Of a stretch of 64,000 nucleotides of DNA, positions 25,352-37,071 are shown in pieces. The stretch comes from Podospora pseudoanserina. Taxonomy: Eukaryota > Ascomycota > Sordariomycetes > Sordariales > Podosporaceae. Position numbers and translations under genes: made by a program. Every line of letters starts with the position of its first letter. Position 1 is the stretch's first letter. The notes under the pieces were generated by a model. The model ran no database searches. It saw only the letters and a program-made list of their open reading frames with translations, and had not been told where the DNA came from. The stretch covers positions 2,914,001 to 2,978,000 of the forward strand of contig NC_085921.1 in the NCBI RefSeq assembly GCF_035222485.1, written 5' to 3'.

Positions 25352-26521
25352 AGAGGATTGGAGAAGATGTGTCTTGGGTAAGGGCTGGAATCCCTGGGGA
25401 GGAAGTGCGTATACCCCTTTATGATGTCGACTTGATTTGAGATGACGGTACGTCGCCCTCGGTTGAACATGTGGAATATTGTCACTAACAAGTGGATGCA
25501 CAAGCATTGGATATAGAACATGCATGTATCATCAACTGGTATGGGAAGGCGATGTGTATGACGCCGTGGTTTGGTAGGGCAAAATCAGGTCAGGTATTGG
25601 ATGAAGGTAAACAGTCCGAGGCAATCCTGCTGGGTAGACTCTTTTAAATACAAAGTTTCTTGGTTCAAGTGACTGACACCCCTGTGAATGAAGTTCATTC
25701 TCCTCTGGCTGGCCATCTTATAGGCGGCGGCGGCGAGTTCCCAGGTCACGCATTTGTCTCGATGCCTCTATCCAATTTCTGTCGCCGGAGGCCACGGAGG
25801 TAAATGGTCCTGGGGTGTTTGGCGTGTCATGTGTAGGTCTATGGACTTTGGACCGTATCCCAGCTTTGATCTTGGGGTGCGTGATTTGGTATGTTGGGAT
25901 GGGGACAGAGGGGATGTTCATGAAGTTTTCTTGACTACCCTAGGAGGTTGACTGCCCTAGGACGTCTTCTCACTGCCTATCATGAAAGATCCTTCTCTGG
26001 CTTTTCAGTCCATTTAGCTTGCAGTGACTCTCACTTCCAAAATCCCTTCACAGACGGGTTAGGATACCACCAGCTTCTTTCCCATCTATTCTGTCACGCA
26101 GGGGCACATAACAGGCCGCATATCAAGGTCAAAGCCAATGCAATAGGTGAAAATGGCCGAGGCTTTTCACCTGTGGAGACCTCTTGATTCAATCTTGGCC
26201 ATTTCTTCCACAGGCGCCATGGCGGGCAGCGCTTCTGGATCTAAGCAATCCAAAGTCTGGAAACCGTAGAGTCGGAAGGCTTATCTTCATTCATGCCACT
26301 GAAAACTTTACATCAGCCACCAGAAAAAAATGTCTCGTATGAAAAAAAAAAAAAAAGCGAGGTTCCTTCCTTTTTTTTTCTTCGTCGGAAGCAGCGTCCA
26401 TCCCATCACCAAACCTAGGCAGCACATCTGTGACGTTCGTCAACAATCGTTCGAAGAACAACAATCAATTCATCACTACCTATTCTATCCCGGTATATTG
26501 TGTTGTTCCATTACCGCAACA
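25352..26521. other. Intergenic, 1.2 kb
   Basis: No supported gene. An A run of about 14 at 26342-26355 and a T run soon after are simple sequence. Short open frames lack features. Confidence 0.45.
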
Positions 26522-27119
26522 ATGCCCAAACCCAAACCCAACCGCGTCACCAAGCCGACCAAGTCCACCAACCCACCCTCCCTCCCACCCCCGCCGCCCA
26601 ACCCCCCTCCTCTCCCACCTCACCCCAGAACAACATTCAGCCACAATAACCTCCCGCCTCTCAGGCGCCCCCGCCACAGGCGTCATCCCCCAGGGTTACA
26701 AACACCCCATCTCCGACCTCAGGTACGACCTACCCGAATATACCTGGGATTCCCTCCTCCTCGAATTCTACCGCCAAACCCAAGATTCCTACATCATGGA
26801 AGAAGAGATAAAAGCCGAAAGCGCAAGGCGCAACATCATGGGTGAACCCCCCTATCAGAAAACACCAGAAGGGTCTGTCCCCCCGACTTACGACCCAGAG
26901 CATGACATGCCAGATTACAGCTTTGGGGCGATTCTGGAGAGGTATAAAAGGCAGAAGGAGGAGAGTTTTGTCACGGAGGCGGAGATCAGGGAGGAGCAGA
27001 GGGGGAGGTCGGAGAGGGCCGGGAGGTGGCGGATGGCGAGGAGGGGAGAGGAAAAGGAGGTGGAGGCGATGGGGGAGGAGCAGACACCGCCTGCTAGTCG
27101 GGATGGGTCTTTGTCTTAG
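26522..27119 (+). CDS. Hypothetical acidic repeat protein, frame uncertain
   Basis: The convincing part is the frame running to the TAG at 27117-27119. It holds two related units of about 35 residues, YDLPEYTWDSLLLEFYRQTQ (followed by MEEEIKAESARRN) and HDMPDYSFGAILERYKRQKEE (followed by EAEIREEQ), each an aromatic/acidic motif before a predicted helix. The only good ATG (26522, MPKPKPNRVTKPTKS) is in another frame, and the change falls in a C-rich run (about 26580-26640) with no usable intron. Either a homopolymer error or a wrong start explains this. No known family recognised. A second short frame (27138-27362) follows. Confidence 0.45.
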
Positions 27120-28220
27120 GAGGGCAGAGGGACGCCAATGGCGGAGGGGAATGGTAATTACCAGCTGCAGCGGCAATGTCGGTGTGTGATCACCCCCTCT
27201 CCTATGCCTCAGCAGGTTGTTGCTGACCGGCAGGGATACCACCAGTATGCTCGCCTCCCTGCCACCCCGCCTGACAGAGAACCGGATAAGGAGACGGTAG
27301 AGTGGGATGAGTGGATGTGCAGACAGCTCGCGGCGTATTTACTGAATGGCACGCCCGAGTGAGGTGTCCAGGGGGATAGTGCGAGGAGAGAAGAGATCTG
27401 TCGACAGCGAGCGGGATTCGGTTGTATCAACACCCGAGGGCCAGGAGAAACCTTGGAAGCTTGGAGTCTCACGGTTGTAGTGTAAGTTCCAGCTAGTGAA
27501 CGTTTCTGTGTTTGAGGCTGTTAGTGGCGCCGGTTTGAGCGCCGGTTGAGGCTCGACGTTGAGTTGTGGGCGGGACTGGAAGGAGAATGTGGAGGAAAGG
27601 TTTTTGCCAAAGGGCAAGGCTAGCGTGAGATTTCGTGGACGGTTAGGGTGTGGCTTGCGGATTATGGGGTTTGGTTGTTGGACAGGCTTCATTGTTGGAT
27701 GGTACAAGTTGGTCTAGGGTGGAGGTTGGATGAGATGGTTTGGGTTGGCGTTGATAAAGTTGGGTTTGGTGCAGTGGTGCTTAGGCTTATATACCCGCTC
27801 AGCCTCAGCAATACAACACACCAAGTGGTTTGACAGGGTTATTTGGCAGTTTCGGAGTCTTCCTCACGTTTCTTGCGATACCCCTGGTTTTCTTTGTAGT
27901 GTCGATTTAGTTCATCGTCACACTATATCAATGGGGACAAAGTTTGTTTCAAAAATCACCACATGTGAAAATGATATGTAATGAGTGGCTAGTAATGATC
28001 ATCCTGACAAGATTAAACAAAGAAGAGTTCATGGAGGAGTGTCGGTAAATCTGTCATATCTTATATCCATCCATCCATCCCAACCAGCAGTCCCAGGCTC
28101 GTCTCAAGATGTGATCATCAACCCATAAATCCCCTATTCACCGTTCCCATTATTCACAGTCCTCCCAGCGGCTTGTGCGCTTCAGTGCTCGGAGCCTTGC
28201 CTCGTTGGTTTGAGGAGCAT
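27120..28220. other. Mostly non-coding, weak open frames
   Basis: A 74-codon plus frame (27138-27362, MAEGNGNYQLQ start) and an overlapping 122-codon minus frame (27339-27707, MYHPTMKPV start) are open, but neither has a domain, signal peptide or homology I know. CCAT repeats occur at about 28066-28080. Nothing is called. Confidence 0.35.
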
Positions 28221-28596
28221 TTAGCAAAAGCTGCCCAAAACGGGACCCAGAGCAGGGAGTGATTCGACGCAGCCGCAAAGCTGTTGAATGTTAGAGACGA
28301 AAGAGCTAAATATCGGCCAACGAAGAAAGGGCTTCACATACAGGAGCGATGTTGGTGACACGGCCAAGGCAGGCTGCGATATTGCTGAGGTTCAAAGTTG
28401 GAATGGCACCAAGCAAGCAAAGAGCCTGGAAGAGAGGGATGCCGACGAGGCTGTTGACGCAGGTGTTGACGTCCACTGGAGGAAGGGTGACCTGGCGGTC
28501 GACAAGGACGGGGGCAGTGTCCACCTGGGCGGGGGCAGCAAGGCCGGTGGTGGCGACGGCGAGGGGAAGGAAGATCTTGGAGAACTGCATTTTCAT
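28221..28596 (-). CDS. Small six-cysteine secreted protein
   Basis: 104 residues, exons 28596-28342 and 28280-28221 with a GTATGT donor and CAACAG acceptor. Signal peptide MKMQFSKIFLPLAVATTGLAA, then a short Pro/Val pro-like part and a hydrophobic domain with six Cys: NTC, ALC, AAC, LCGC and a final FC. The spacing suggests three disulfides. It is like a small secreted effector-type or surface-active protein, but it lacks the Cys-Cys doublets and eight Cys of a hydrophobin. Function not known. Confidence 0.72.
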
Positions 28597-30192
28597 GGTG
28601 GCCGGTGGTAATAGATACTGAGAGGATGTAGGTACTGGTGGTAATGATATTATTAGAAAGGTGGTAAGGATACTTAAAGGCTTAAGTGCTGATAGAGAGA
28701 AAAGAGTTAAGGTGTTGTCGGGGATGGCGTGCTCTCCTTTATAGTATTTTCCGGTCTCCCATCATCTGTCTCCCTCATCGGATCCTGTCCTCCCATGGAG
28801 GCGAAGTCGGATACGGAGCAGAGCGCAACGTGACTTGGGTTATTGGTTCAGCTCTCTTCGACCACCACCATCCTTTGGAGTTGATGTCGGAACACACATC
28901 TCAAGGGGGTTCTGAACCCCACCTCGCATCATGAGGTTCCTTCGTTTCCGAGGCCTGCATAGTCACAAGGTGGTACTCAACTGGAGTATCGACAGCGGCA
29001 AGTCGACAACACTGTGTGGTGGACGAAAGCAAACCCTCCTGCAGGATGCATCTTTTTCAAGGACAACTTCCCGAACTTGACTTCCAATAGAAGTCTGAGA
29101 AAATCCTACAGATTAGTCAAGGCCATCAATCTTCACGCATATACTGTTCCTATCTGGTAGTGATAGACAGCATAGCAGGGAACAAGACACTCGGTGAGCA
29201 ACCACCTCGTGAATAGGGGGTGCCTGACAGGGCAAAAGAAAACAATGACACCTCGGCTGGGGTCGGTGGCAGCTTGCACAGAATGGCTCGCTTCGGCACG
29301 AACAGATGAAGGAAGTCGGCCGGCAGCGTGGCCCATGGGGGGTGGTAATCTGTCAGGATCAGCCGCCATCATGGCCCATCGGATACGAGTTACACCAATA
29401 GATACATCATTAAACCGCACTAGGCCTCGTCAGCAAAATATGACAGAATTCGACGATAAAAGCCGGAAGCACGGCAATTTGCCGCCGCACCAACAAACAA
29501 GCAAGCACGTTGAGGGCCTTCATCCATGCAGCGGCGGTGTGTTGCAGAAGGCTGCTTCTTTTCTGGAAGTGAGGCCGGCCAAAATCAGTACTCGAGGTCC
29601 CGTCACTCACCACCAACCAGCTTCCGGCTCAGCGCTTGCCAGTCCCAGTCTCGCCAGACCCTACAAAAGTTCCATCGAGTTCGATAAAACATTGGACGAC
29701 ACGACATTCTTGGCGCGATCCCTATTCTTGTTCTTGGGACATGTGGCTTTCATACCAAGAGGAAGTTGGTGCATGAACTCGGTTATTTCGGGCTTGGAGG
29801 TGAAGAAGTCTGAACCCTTCGACAGCCAACAAAGCCAGGAAGTGAGGATTCTACACCCTCATTAGCATCCTATCTGCAAGCCGAGAGTCTTCATCTGTTT
29901 GCGTACACTTTTAGAGATAATACCCAAAAGAAACATTCCCGCAAGCTCCTCATGTGGACAATCCGAGACCATTCTTTCCGAGACCTCCGCTTGCCGCCTC
30001 AAACAGTGTGCAACAGCAGCAGCAACTGACACTGGAATATCATTGAGCTGGCGGCAATGGACGTCTAGTGCAGAGGTCCAGACCGAAATCGACCGATTAC
30101 TCCTTGATCTCGCGTTTGTGAAAGACACCTGCAAAAGAACGAAATCAGCAACTTGAGCAAAAGCTGGATCCTTGATGAACATCAAACAGGAA
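28597..30192. other. Intergenic, 1.6 kb
   Basis: A plus frame of 223 codons (29194-29865) and a minus frame of 136 codons (29862-30272) are open but begin at weak starts and show no domain or signal peptide. I see nothing firm here. Confidence 0.4.
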
Positions 30193-30920
30193 TCAAAGGT
30201 CCAAGCACCCAACATTCGGATTTCCTTTCCTGACAAACCCCAAAACCTTCTCCCACCAACAATCCTCCACACTATCGAATCCTTCGTGACAACTTCCCAA
30301 CTTCACTCGGACGAAATTTCCCTCGCAAGAAAAAAAAGCACACCTACCATTGATCTCAGGCATCCAAGAAGCCCTCTCCTTGCAAAAGAACTCCCCCTTT
30401 GGCGGGATATTTTCTGGCTCATCAAGAGATCCCCACATGACATACCGAAACTTGTCGGCTGCTTCTTTCTGCCATTTCTCGATTAGTCCATTGTGTACGT
30501 AAAGCCATCCTTCAGTATCATATCTCCCGCAAAACATCGAGATCCAAGAAACCATCTCTGAAGTCCTGACAGTCATGTTGGCTGTCCCATCACTGCCCCA
30601 AATACGGGATGCAATCAAGAGGGCGAGAAGGTACTTACACCATACTCGCAAATGAAAACCCCACACTCCCCGCAAAACTCCCTCGTCACCCCGTTCTGCT
30701 GCGTGTACTTCTTGAGCGTCTCTGTCCCGTCATTGTACGAGAAAGCATCCAAGGCAACCTTGGCTGTGAGTCCGTAATTTGTCCCAAAGGCTCGCTTGCA
30801 GGACTTGCAGTGACAGAGTGTTGTCCGAGCATCTTCCACCGAGTTGAGGGTGATGGTGTACTGGACGGTTTTGCAGGTGCAGCCTCCTTTGAGTTGGGTC
30901 TTGGAGTGAGAGGAGGACAT
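30193..30920 (-). CDS. GFA/CENP-V-type zinc protein (S-(hydroxymethyl)glutathione synthase-like)
   Basis: Exon 1 (30920-30639, 94 codons) has LKGGCTCKTVQYTI, LCHCKSCKRAFG and CGECGVFICEYG, the Cys clusters that bind two zinc ions in the GFA fold. After an intron starting GTAAGT, exon 2 (best acceptor at 30469/30470) gives KEAADKFRYVMWGSLDEP, PPKGEFFCKERASWMPEI, the normal continuation of the family. The 3' end is uncertain: the frame can be read through or a further intron removed after PEING, and both end at 30193. Members are called glutathione-dependent formaldehyde-activating enzymes, but most fungal paralogues have no proven substrate. Confidence 0.72.
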
Positions 30921-31446
30921 TGTGCGTGCTTGAGGGTAGAAGTTGATGGGGTGGTGAGTGGTGATCTCGGTGGTGGTCGGTAAGAGTAGTAAGCGTGGGG
31001 TGTAAGTGGTGGTGGTAGTGGTGACTAGTGTGGACTTGATTCGAAGGGGGGAGAGGATGCAGGTGCGCATTGATGAGTTGCCAATTCCTGGGAAAGAAAA
31101 GAAATGGATGATTGTTGATGGCTGGGGAGATCAAACTCGCGTGGCTTGTGGGATAGGGGGCCTGTGGTGGGTGGTGTCCTTTTGTGACGTCAATGATTTT
31201 GCTGCTTGGTTGAAGTGAGTACTTTCGACATCCCACTTCCTCTCACAGTCTCACTCATTATCCCTCCTACCTCTCATGTCGAAGACCCTCTTCCTAATTG
31301 GCACCTGGCTCTTCAAATTCTGGTTTCTCTTGCATTTTGCATGCCATTCATCGCATACATCCCTCTACTGATCAACTCTGTCTTGGAGTCGCCCATCCAT
31401 CTCCTTCTTAAATGGTAGCCACGACACTACTAACGTCCAATCAGAA
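30921..31446. other. Intergenic between GFA gene and tRNA-Ile
   Basis: Promoter and leader of the GFA gene and upstream flank of the tRNA. No coding signal. Confidence 0.45.
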
Positions 31447-31546
31447 GCCCGATTAGCTCAGCTGGTTAGAGCGTCGTACTAATATTACTCTCTTTGAGTC
31501 ATATCAAGTCATGCGAAGGTCAACAGTTCAATCCTGTTATTGGGCA
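31447..31546 (+). tRNA. tRNA-Ile (AAT) with intron
   Basis: Acceptor stem GCCCGAT pairs with ATTGGGC (one G-T), discriminator A at 31546. D arm GCTCAGCTGGTTAGAGC. Anticodon stem TCGTA/TGCGA encloses CTAATA, an intron of about 26 nt and A, giving anticodon AAT with the intron one base 3' of it. T arm AACAG-TTCAATC-CTGTT is complete. T-rich sequence (31552-31575) serves as pol III terminator. Confidence 0.9.
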
Positions 31547-31669
31547 CATTCTTTTGTCATTTTTATTTTATTTTTTACTTTGTATCGAGTTATTAATTAT
31601 TTTTCATAATTCTGATAATGAACGCTAATGCTATGGTTTTGTTACCCCATCCCTCATGTTATCCTTCCC

Positions 31670-33214
31670 TTACTCAACAAGCTTGGTACCCCTGATCACA
31701 ACACCAGCCTTGACAATCTGGCCGTTACCAACATCAAACTCCTTGAGCAAAGCCAAGTTCTCCGACGCAAGGACCTCCTCAAGAGGCACCTCAACAGCGC
31801 CAATCTCGTTCTTGCCATCCATCAGGGCAATTCTTACAGGAGCAGCACCTTCGATGCTGCCAGAGAGAGGAATGCGGAAAGTATTGTCAAAGTGAGGGTT
31901 CTGGATATCCTCAGCACCGCCCGGAACATCACACTTGACGACGGTCTGGAACTTGTGCGCGCCCCAGGTAATGGCGACGCTGGGCTTGAGCTGCTCGCGA
32001 GCACCCTTGAGGTTCTTGACAGCAGCAACAAGGACGGCGAGCAAGCCCTTGATCTCTGCGGGGTTCTCCTCGCCGATGATGCTGGTGGCATCGGGGATGA
32101 ATTGGTAGTATTTGCCGCTGACAGTAAGCTTGCCCGCGGTCTCCTCGCCCTTGTGCATGAGGGTAAGATCCTGCCTCTGACCATGAGCCAGGAGGAGGTT
32201 CTTGACGGTGATGGTGGCGAGGCCAATGTCATCGTCGGAAGCGGTGTCTGAGTCCTTGACATCCAACGCCAGCAACTGATCGTGGTCAGAGACGATAAAG
32301 TCTCTGGTCTCGTTCCACTCGGGGTGGTGGTTGTCCTTGACCGTGGCTGTCTTCCAGCCGGGAGTCTCGCCTGAGAGGGAGGTGGTGACGTAGCAGTCTG
32401 GGACATCGTGGACGAGCTTCTTGAAAATGTTCTTGGACTTGAGCTCCTCGCCAAAGTTGCTTCCTGACTCGATGGTGAGACGGACGACACCGACTGGGAG
32501 CTGGTAGGTCTTGAAGTAATCGTTGAATGGGTCAAGCTTCACGAGGAAGCGGTTAGGAAGGACGGCCATGCCGGCAATGATGGACTGGACGACCTTGCGG
32601 ACGCAAGAGTCGATGAAGCCAAGATTGGCAATGTTGGCGCCATCTGTGTAGTTAAACTTGAGGTAAGGGGGGTTGATGAAGGAGACTTGGGCGGCGCCAA
32701 TCTGCGAGTCTGTTAGTAAGGCATGCCTAGACTTGCTCCAAAGAACCTCGGTCAACTTACAAGAGGGATCACATTGGTGATTGGGCAGAGCAGGATAGAT
32801 AGTCTGCCACTCAGCTTGACGTGCTCGACGCCCACCTTAGGGATCATCTTTCCGTCCATCTCAATATCGCAGTTGCCATCCCAGTTGACATCCAAGTCCA
32901 GCTTGATACCACCGTTGTCAACCTTGTGCACATCCACGTTGGAGAAGGTCATGGGCTGAACGCCCAAGTCAATCTTGGCGAAGTGAAGTGTGTTCAGGGG
33001 AGCAGGAAGCATCTGCGCGAACATGGGCTCAGCAATCTGCTTGATCATGGCGCCACCGGCAACACAGATATTGGGCCATAGGTGACCAACGAGGTCGTTC
33101 AGGAAACCTGTATGTTTGTCAGTTGAATCCCGAGACTTGTTTGTTGTTGGAACATGACATACCCGCTGACTCGGGACCGCCAGAGGCAGTGAGAGTCTCT
33201 ACTAGGGACGCCAT
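31670..33214 (-). CDS. SMP- and C2-domain lipid-transfer protein (tricalbin/E-Syt-like)
   Basis: 476 residues, exons 33214-33163, 33107-32761 and 32701-31670. The N-terminal half (residues 18 to about 200, GFLNDLVGHLWPNICVAGG, VKLSGRLSILLCPITNVIPL, AAQVSFINPPYLKFNYTDGANIANL) is an SMP-type lipid-binding module. A first C2 domain follows (VVRLTIESGSNF, WNETRDFIVSDHDQLLALDV, DSDTASDDDIG with the Asp cluster of a calcium site), then a second C2-like unit (GLLAVLVAAVKNLKG to DGKNEIGAVEVPL) lacking most acidic ligands. Unlike tricalbins it shows no clear N-terminal membrane hairpin, so it may be soluble or peripheral. Role at membrane contacts is inferred from the family. Confidence 0.8.
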
Positions 33215-34290
33215 GGTGTGTGATGTGTGTGAGACTAGGGGACCGTAACTAGGGAATAGGCCGCAACTAGCAGAGTCAACTGTGAAGAAGTTAAAATATG
33301 GCAGATAGACAGCAACGAGTTGGGTAAACGTATAATATATACCCAAACCGGGTCTGGCTGTGCACAGCAACGCGAAGAGGGAGCAGGAGGAGGGGCTGCG
33401 GGGTCCTGGGACCCGCTGCCTTGGCATCCGATCAGTTGTGGACTTTCGATAGCAATCGCTTGGCGGTGGGGTGATACGAGTGACGTCAAACTCTTGCCAT
33501 GCATACAGTGACGAGTGGTTTTTTCTGTTTGGACTGATTTCAACAAATCATCGAGGCCAAAACAAGCACAAGGGCCAAGATCCGGTCATCTTGGCTCATG
33601 GTTTCAGGTAGGAATGTTGGGCTTGGAAGCACGCTGACGTTGCAGCTGGGGAAGTCGGGCAGTGCAGGAGCAAAAGAGCTGAAGGGTGGAGTATGCCGAA
33701 TTCGGAAAAGTGAGGGTATTCCCAGCTGAGTCAGGAGTGGGGATGTTCGTTGTTTGCGGAGGCCGCCGCCAGGCCAACCCCGGTGGACGGCTCAACAAAA
33801 AATGGAGAGACTCGTTTGCTGCGTGTTACTGATTTTTGCTGATCTCATAAACAAACAATCAAAAAGCTTTCCATTCGGCTCTTGAGGAGCGGCCTTCAAA
33901 CGACCCGGAGATCGTGACGATAGCAGCGTCTAATCACGGTGTGCTGCGAACAATCGTCCCTATCGATAAGGCCCAAGCATATGCGCCCAACGGTTGATCG
34001 ATTGGCGGTTTAGCAGGGGTTATTGAGGGGAAATGCGACCTGAATTCAGGGGTTCAGGGGCGAGTGAGAGGTAGGTAATAAACAACCCCAAGCAAACAAC
34101 AGACTATGGAAGTTTCGCGGATAATCACAGATCAAAAGTTCAAGATTTTGGGACAAGTTCAATAATTTGTTAAAAAAAATACGATTAAGATCATTGATCA
34201 GATTCAGGCTCACATTCTATTTTTAGAGGCCAGCTCTTCATTATCTCCAGGAGTGGTATTTTTGGCAACTAAAACCTACCTTGCCAGTGT
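33215..34290. other. Intergenic, 1.1 kb
   Basis: Upstream of the SMP/C2 gene and downstream of the RING gene. Nothing beyond short chance frames was seen. Confidence 0.45.
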
Positions 34291-35043
34291 CTACTGTAGA
34301 CCGAAGAAACCAACAGGAGGAGGTTGCGGGACACGGCCACGCCATGAGTGCCCCTCCCTGACGAGCTGCTGACGAAGCTGGTCGAGGAGATAATTCTGCT
34401 CATTATTGCGAGGGGGCGCAACCCAGGGTGCAAAATATGTACCATTAGCATTAGGTGGGAAGGCCGCTCGCTGTTCAAAGTCGGTCAGCTCGAGAGCACC
34501 GCCAGCGGAATGAAGCAAGATATTCCTGACCTGCAAGTCATCATAGCCCTCCTGCCGAAGCTCAGTGATATGCCGGGCAATGTATTTCATTCTGTCGACC
34601 CGACAGTTGTGGCAGAAGTTGGGGATAGACCCCTCATCGTCTTTGGTAGGGGGGATGTTGATGGGGGAGTAGGTCTCCACTGGGAGGTCCCAGGCATAGG
34701 CAGGGTGGGTGCAGCCGTTGGAAGCAACCTGGCTCGTAGTATACACCAATTTGTGTCGGCAGGTGGGGCAAGTGACGGCCTTACCGGCTTCTGTCAGATG
34801 CTTTTCCCAGCGCCCGTAGCAAGCTTTGCACATCATGTGCCCGCAGAAAAGAGTTACTCCCGGGTGGGCATTGGCAATGTTTTGCGGAGGAGTGGCAGGG
34901 GTGAGGATCTCGTCCTTGTCGAGGCAGATGACACAGTGCACAACAGGCGTTGTGGTGGCACCGGGGTAGTTTCCGAGACGGTTTTCCTGAATCCAAGCCT
35001 TGAGTGTAGGCCAGTACTGAAGCTCTGCTCTTTGAGAAGCCAT
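34291..35043 (-). CDS. RING-finger protein, putative E3 ubiquitin ligase
   Basis: Single-exon gene of 250 residues. A C3HC4 RING spans about residues 37-100: CVICLDKD, then a long first loop, FCGHMMCKACYGRW and CPTCRHKL. A second Cys pair, FCHNC, lies further on at about residue 143. The C-terminus (QLVREGHSWRGRVPQPPPVGF) has no known domain. RING proteins of this type pass ubiquitin from an E2 to a substrate; the substrate here is not known. The first-loop insert between the second and third zinc ligands is longer than usual. Confidence 0.8.
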   Translation of the reverse strand: MASQRAELQYWPTLKAWIQENRLGNYPGATTTPVVHCVICLDKDEILTPATPPQNIANAHPGVTLFCGHMMCKACYGRWEKHLTEAGKAVTCPTCRHKLVYTTSQVASNGCTHPAYAWDLPVETYSPINIPPTKDDEGSIPNFCHNCRVDRMKYIARHITELRQEGYDDLQVRNILLHSAGGALELTDFEQRAAFPPNANGTYFAPWVAPPRNNEQNYLLDQLRQQLVREGHSWRGRVPQPPPVGFFGLQ

Positions 35044-35928
35044 TTTGATGGTAAATCGTAATTCTGGAAAAAGAGGTTAGTTGGGTAGTAGTTTGAGTTG
35101 AGACGTTACCTAGCTGAAGAATAAGGTAAGGTAGCTGTTGTGTTGAAGTGAACTGAATGGTTCGATGAAGATGAATGATGATGGCAGAGACGAGCGGTCG
35201 TGATTTAATAGTCTTCTTTGCTGTTATCTCTGATTCATTTACAATATAGTTGAAGTGAGTTAAATCATGCTGTCCAACTGATAGCTACCTATGTTTATTC
35301 GAATATTCGCCTTGTCTTTTAAGTATATGCAGCCAGAACAATTCCATTGTGCTACCAGACAGAGCCGCCTTTGTTCTCGCACCGGAATTTACTGGCGGCA
35401 GTTACCACATCCGTTGGGACCTGCATGTGGTTCACCTAGATACTATCTCAGAATATTGCTTCAGCGAATACCTGCCAACCTGGTGCTTGATGAATGTGCG
35501 GCATTCATCAGGAAGATGGCCGAAAAAGATTAATATCAAACGGTTGGTCCGAACAATCGTTCAAACCTCACACAGGAAACTATCTAGTATAGTTTTGATG
35601 GTATTCCTGTTTACATTTTCTGCAGCATTACAGGTACTTTGGAATTCTTTCTTTGTCTGAACACCCTTCACAACAAATTGTCATAGCCAAAGTTGTCTTT
35701 CTTTCATACTTGGAGGGTGACAACAAAGAAATGTCAGCTAAGGCGGGTAGATAGAGCAGAATTTGTATCCCACATGGGTAGGAAGATACGACAATGGAGA
35801 GCTGATAGCGAGTTATCACCTACAACTAGCCTTGGGCGATCGGCGGCAGGTGTGATCCCGAAACAGTCAAGCCAGATTGCCACCATTAATATCGAGTCTC
35901 AAACACTTCCAAGACTCTTATCAACCTT
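35044..35928. other. Intergenic upstream of weak ORF
   Basis: AT-richer sequence following the RING gene start. Open frames up to about 100 codons (35349-35660) lack any recognisable feature. Confidence 0.4.
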
Positions 35929-36336
35929 ATGTGGCTGTCACCATCAGCAGCCTTTTTTGTTTGGTGTAGAGACAACTTTCATAGCAAAATCACCTATGGC
36001 GGTGGAAATGAGCCCATGGGTGTTTTCGTAAATGACTCGGCGATGGTCTTGTTACAGCTCGGCGTGGAGAAAGATAGTATGGTCTTGATGAACTACCGTA
36101 TGCTGCGGGGACTTTGTGCATCCGCACGTTTTGTGCAATTGGAGATGTATGAGGAGTGGGGGGTGCGCCACCTGCCTGTAATAACAGTTGCACCTTCCAG
36201 GTTCACCTCATATCTAAGCTTGAAAGTGGAAGGCACAACTCCAGATTCCGCGATGAGAAAGTGCATTGCAGATGTCTGGCGGAAGGAGCCGCCGGCATGG
36301 ACGCTCTTTGCAATTTCCCAACCGAAACTCGACTGA
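35929..36336 (+). CDS. Doubtful hypothetical ORF
   Basis: 135 codons from ATG to TGA, with fragments such as GVFVNDSAMVLLQLGVEKDS. No domain, signal peptide or repeat. Minus-strand frames overlap it (36214-36836). It may be the remnant or one exon of a lineage-specific gene, or chance. Confidence 0.2.
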   Translation: MWLSPSAAFFVWCRDNFHSKITYGGGNEPMGVFVNDSAMVLLQLGVEKDSMVLMNYRMLRGLCASARFVQLEMYEEWGVRHLPVITVAPSRFTSYLSLKVEGTTPDSAMRKCIADVWRKEPPAWTLFAISQPKLD

Positions 36337-37071
36337 CAGATTTGAGCGAGTGAAAAGGAAGGGACGACAACGAAGAGTCCCGATGTGGGCTTTATACCTG
36401 CCATCACTGCTCATCTGAATCAGTATCTTCTCGACAACCACCCGACACAGATAAGGGAAACTGTTGTTCACTGGTTCCTGTCGAAAGTGAGAAGCAACCG
36501 AGCAACCAAGAGGCCAGCACGATTCGTATACCCGCCTGGGCATAGCTCCACAGGCTTCCTGGAAGGATGCGAGCAGACCGGGGTTTGAGAATAATCGGGA
36601 AATCCGCGCCGATAGACGAGCTGCAGGCTGAACAGGGGTCGGGGAGTTGCCAAGAGGGCCACAAGGTGGCATACTACAGCCAAGCTGGGGGTACATGAGG
36701 CACATCGATGCAGTGGTTGCAGCATAACTGTGGTGTTGATGTTGCCGGTAGAAGTCTCCCAAGCATTTCCCATCGCGATGTCAACATCCCCAACTTTGAA
36801 CACCAAACTAGATGAAACTTGTTCCCCGCCCGCCATCGAAGATTCTGACCCGTTGCGCTACGAGCTTGGCAATGCCTGGCTAGGTCATAGTGTATGCAGG
36901 GGTCAAGGCGTCTAGTCCTAACCGGATCATCACCGCGCAAGAATTCAAGGAGGAGACAAATACATACAGCTGGACTGCAAGCCCGTTCGGGGATTTCTTT
37001 CTCTGTCTCTCGACTTTCGACTTTGCACCTTTCAACAGCCGAGAATCGCCATCTTGACAACCTCCACCATC
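36337..37071. other. Intergenic, no firm gene
   Basis: Two overlapping minus-strand frames (36214-36762, 36468-36836) are open but featureless. The end forms the leader of the next gene. Confidence 0.4.

Noticed and set aside
28221-28596. Hydrophobin
   Set aside because: Only six Cys and no Cys-Cys doublets; hydrophobins need eight in a fixed pattern.
29194-29865. 223-codon plus open frame
   Set aside because: Starts at a non-ATG codon, composition unlike neighbours and no recognised motif.
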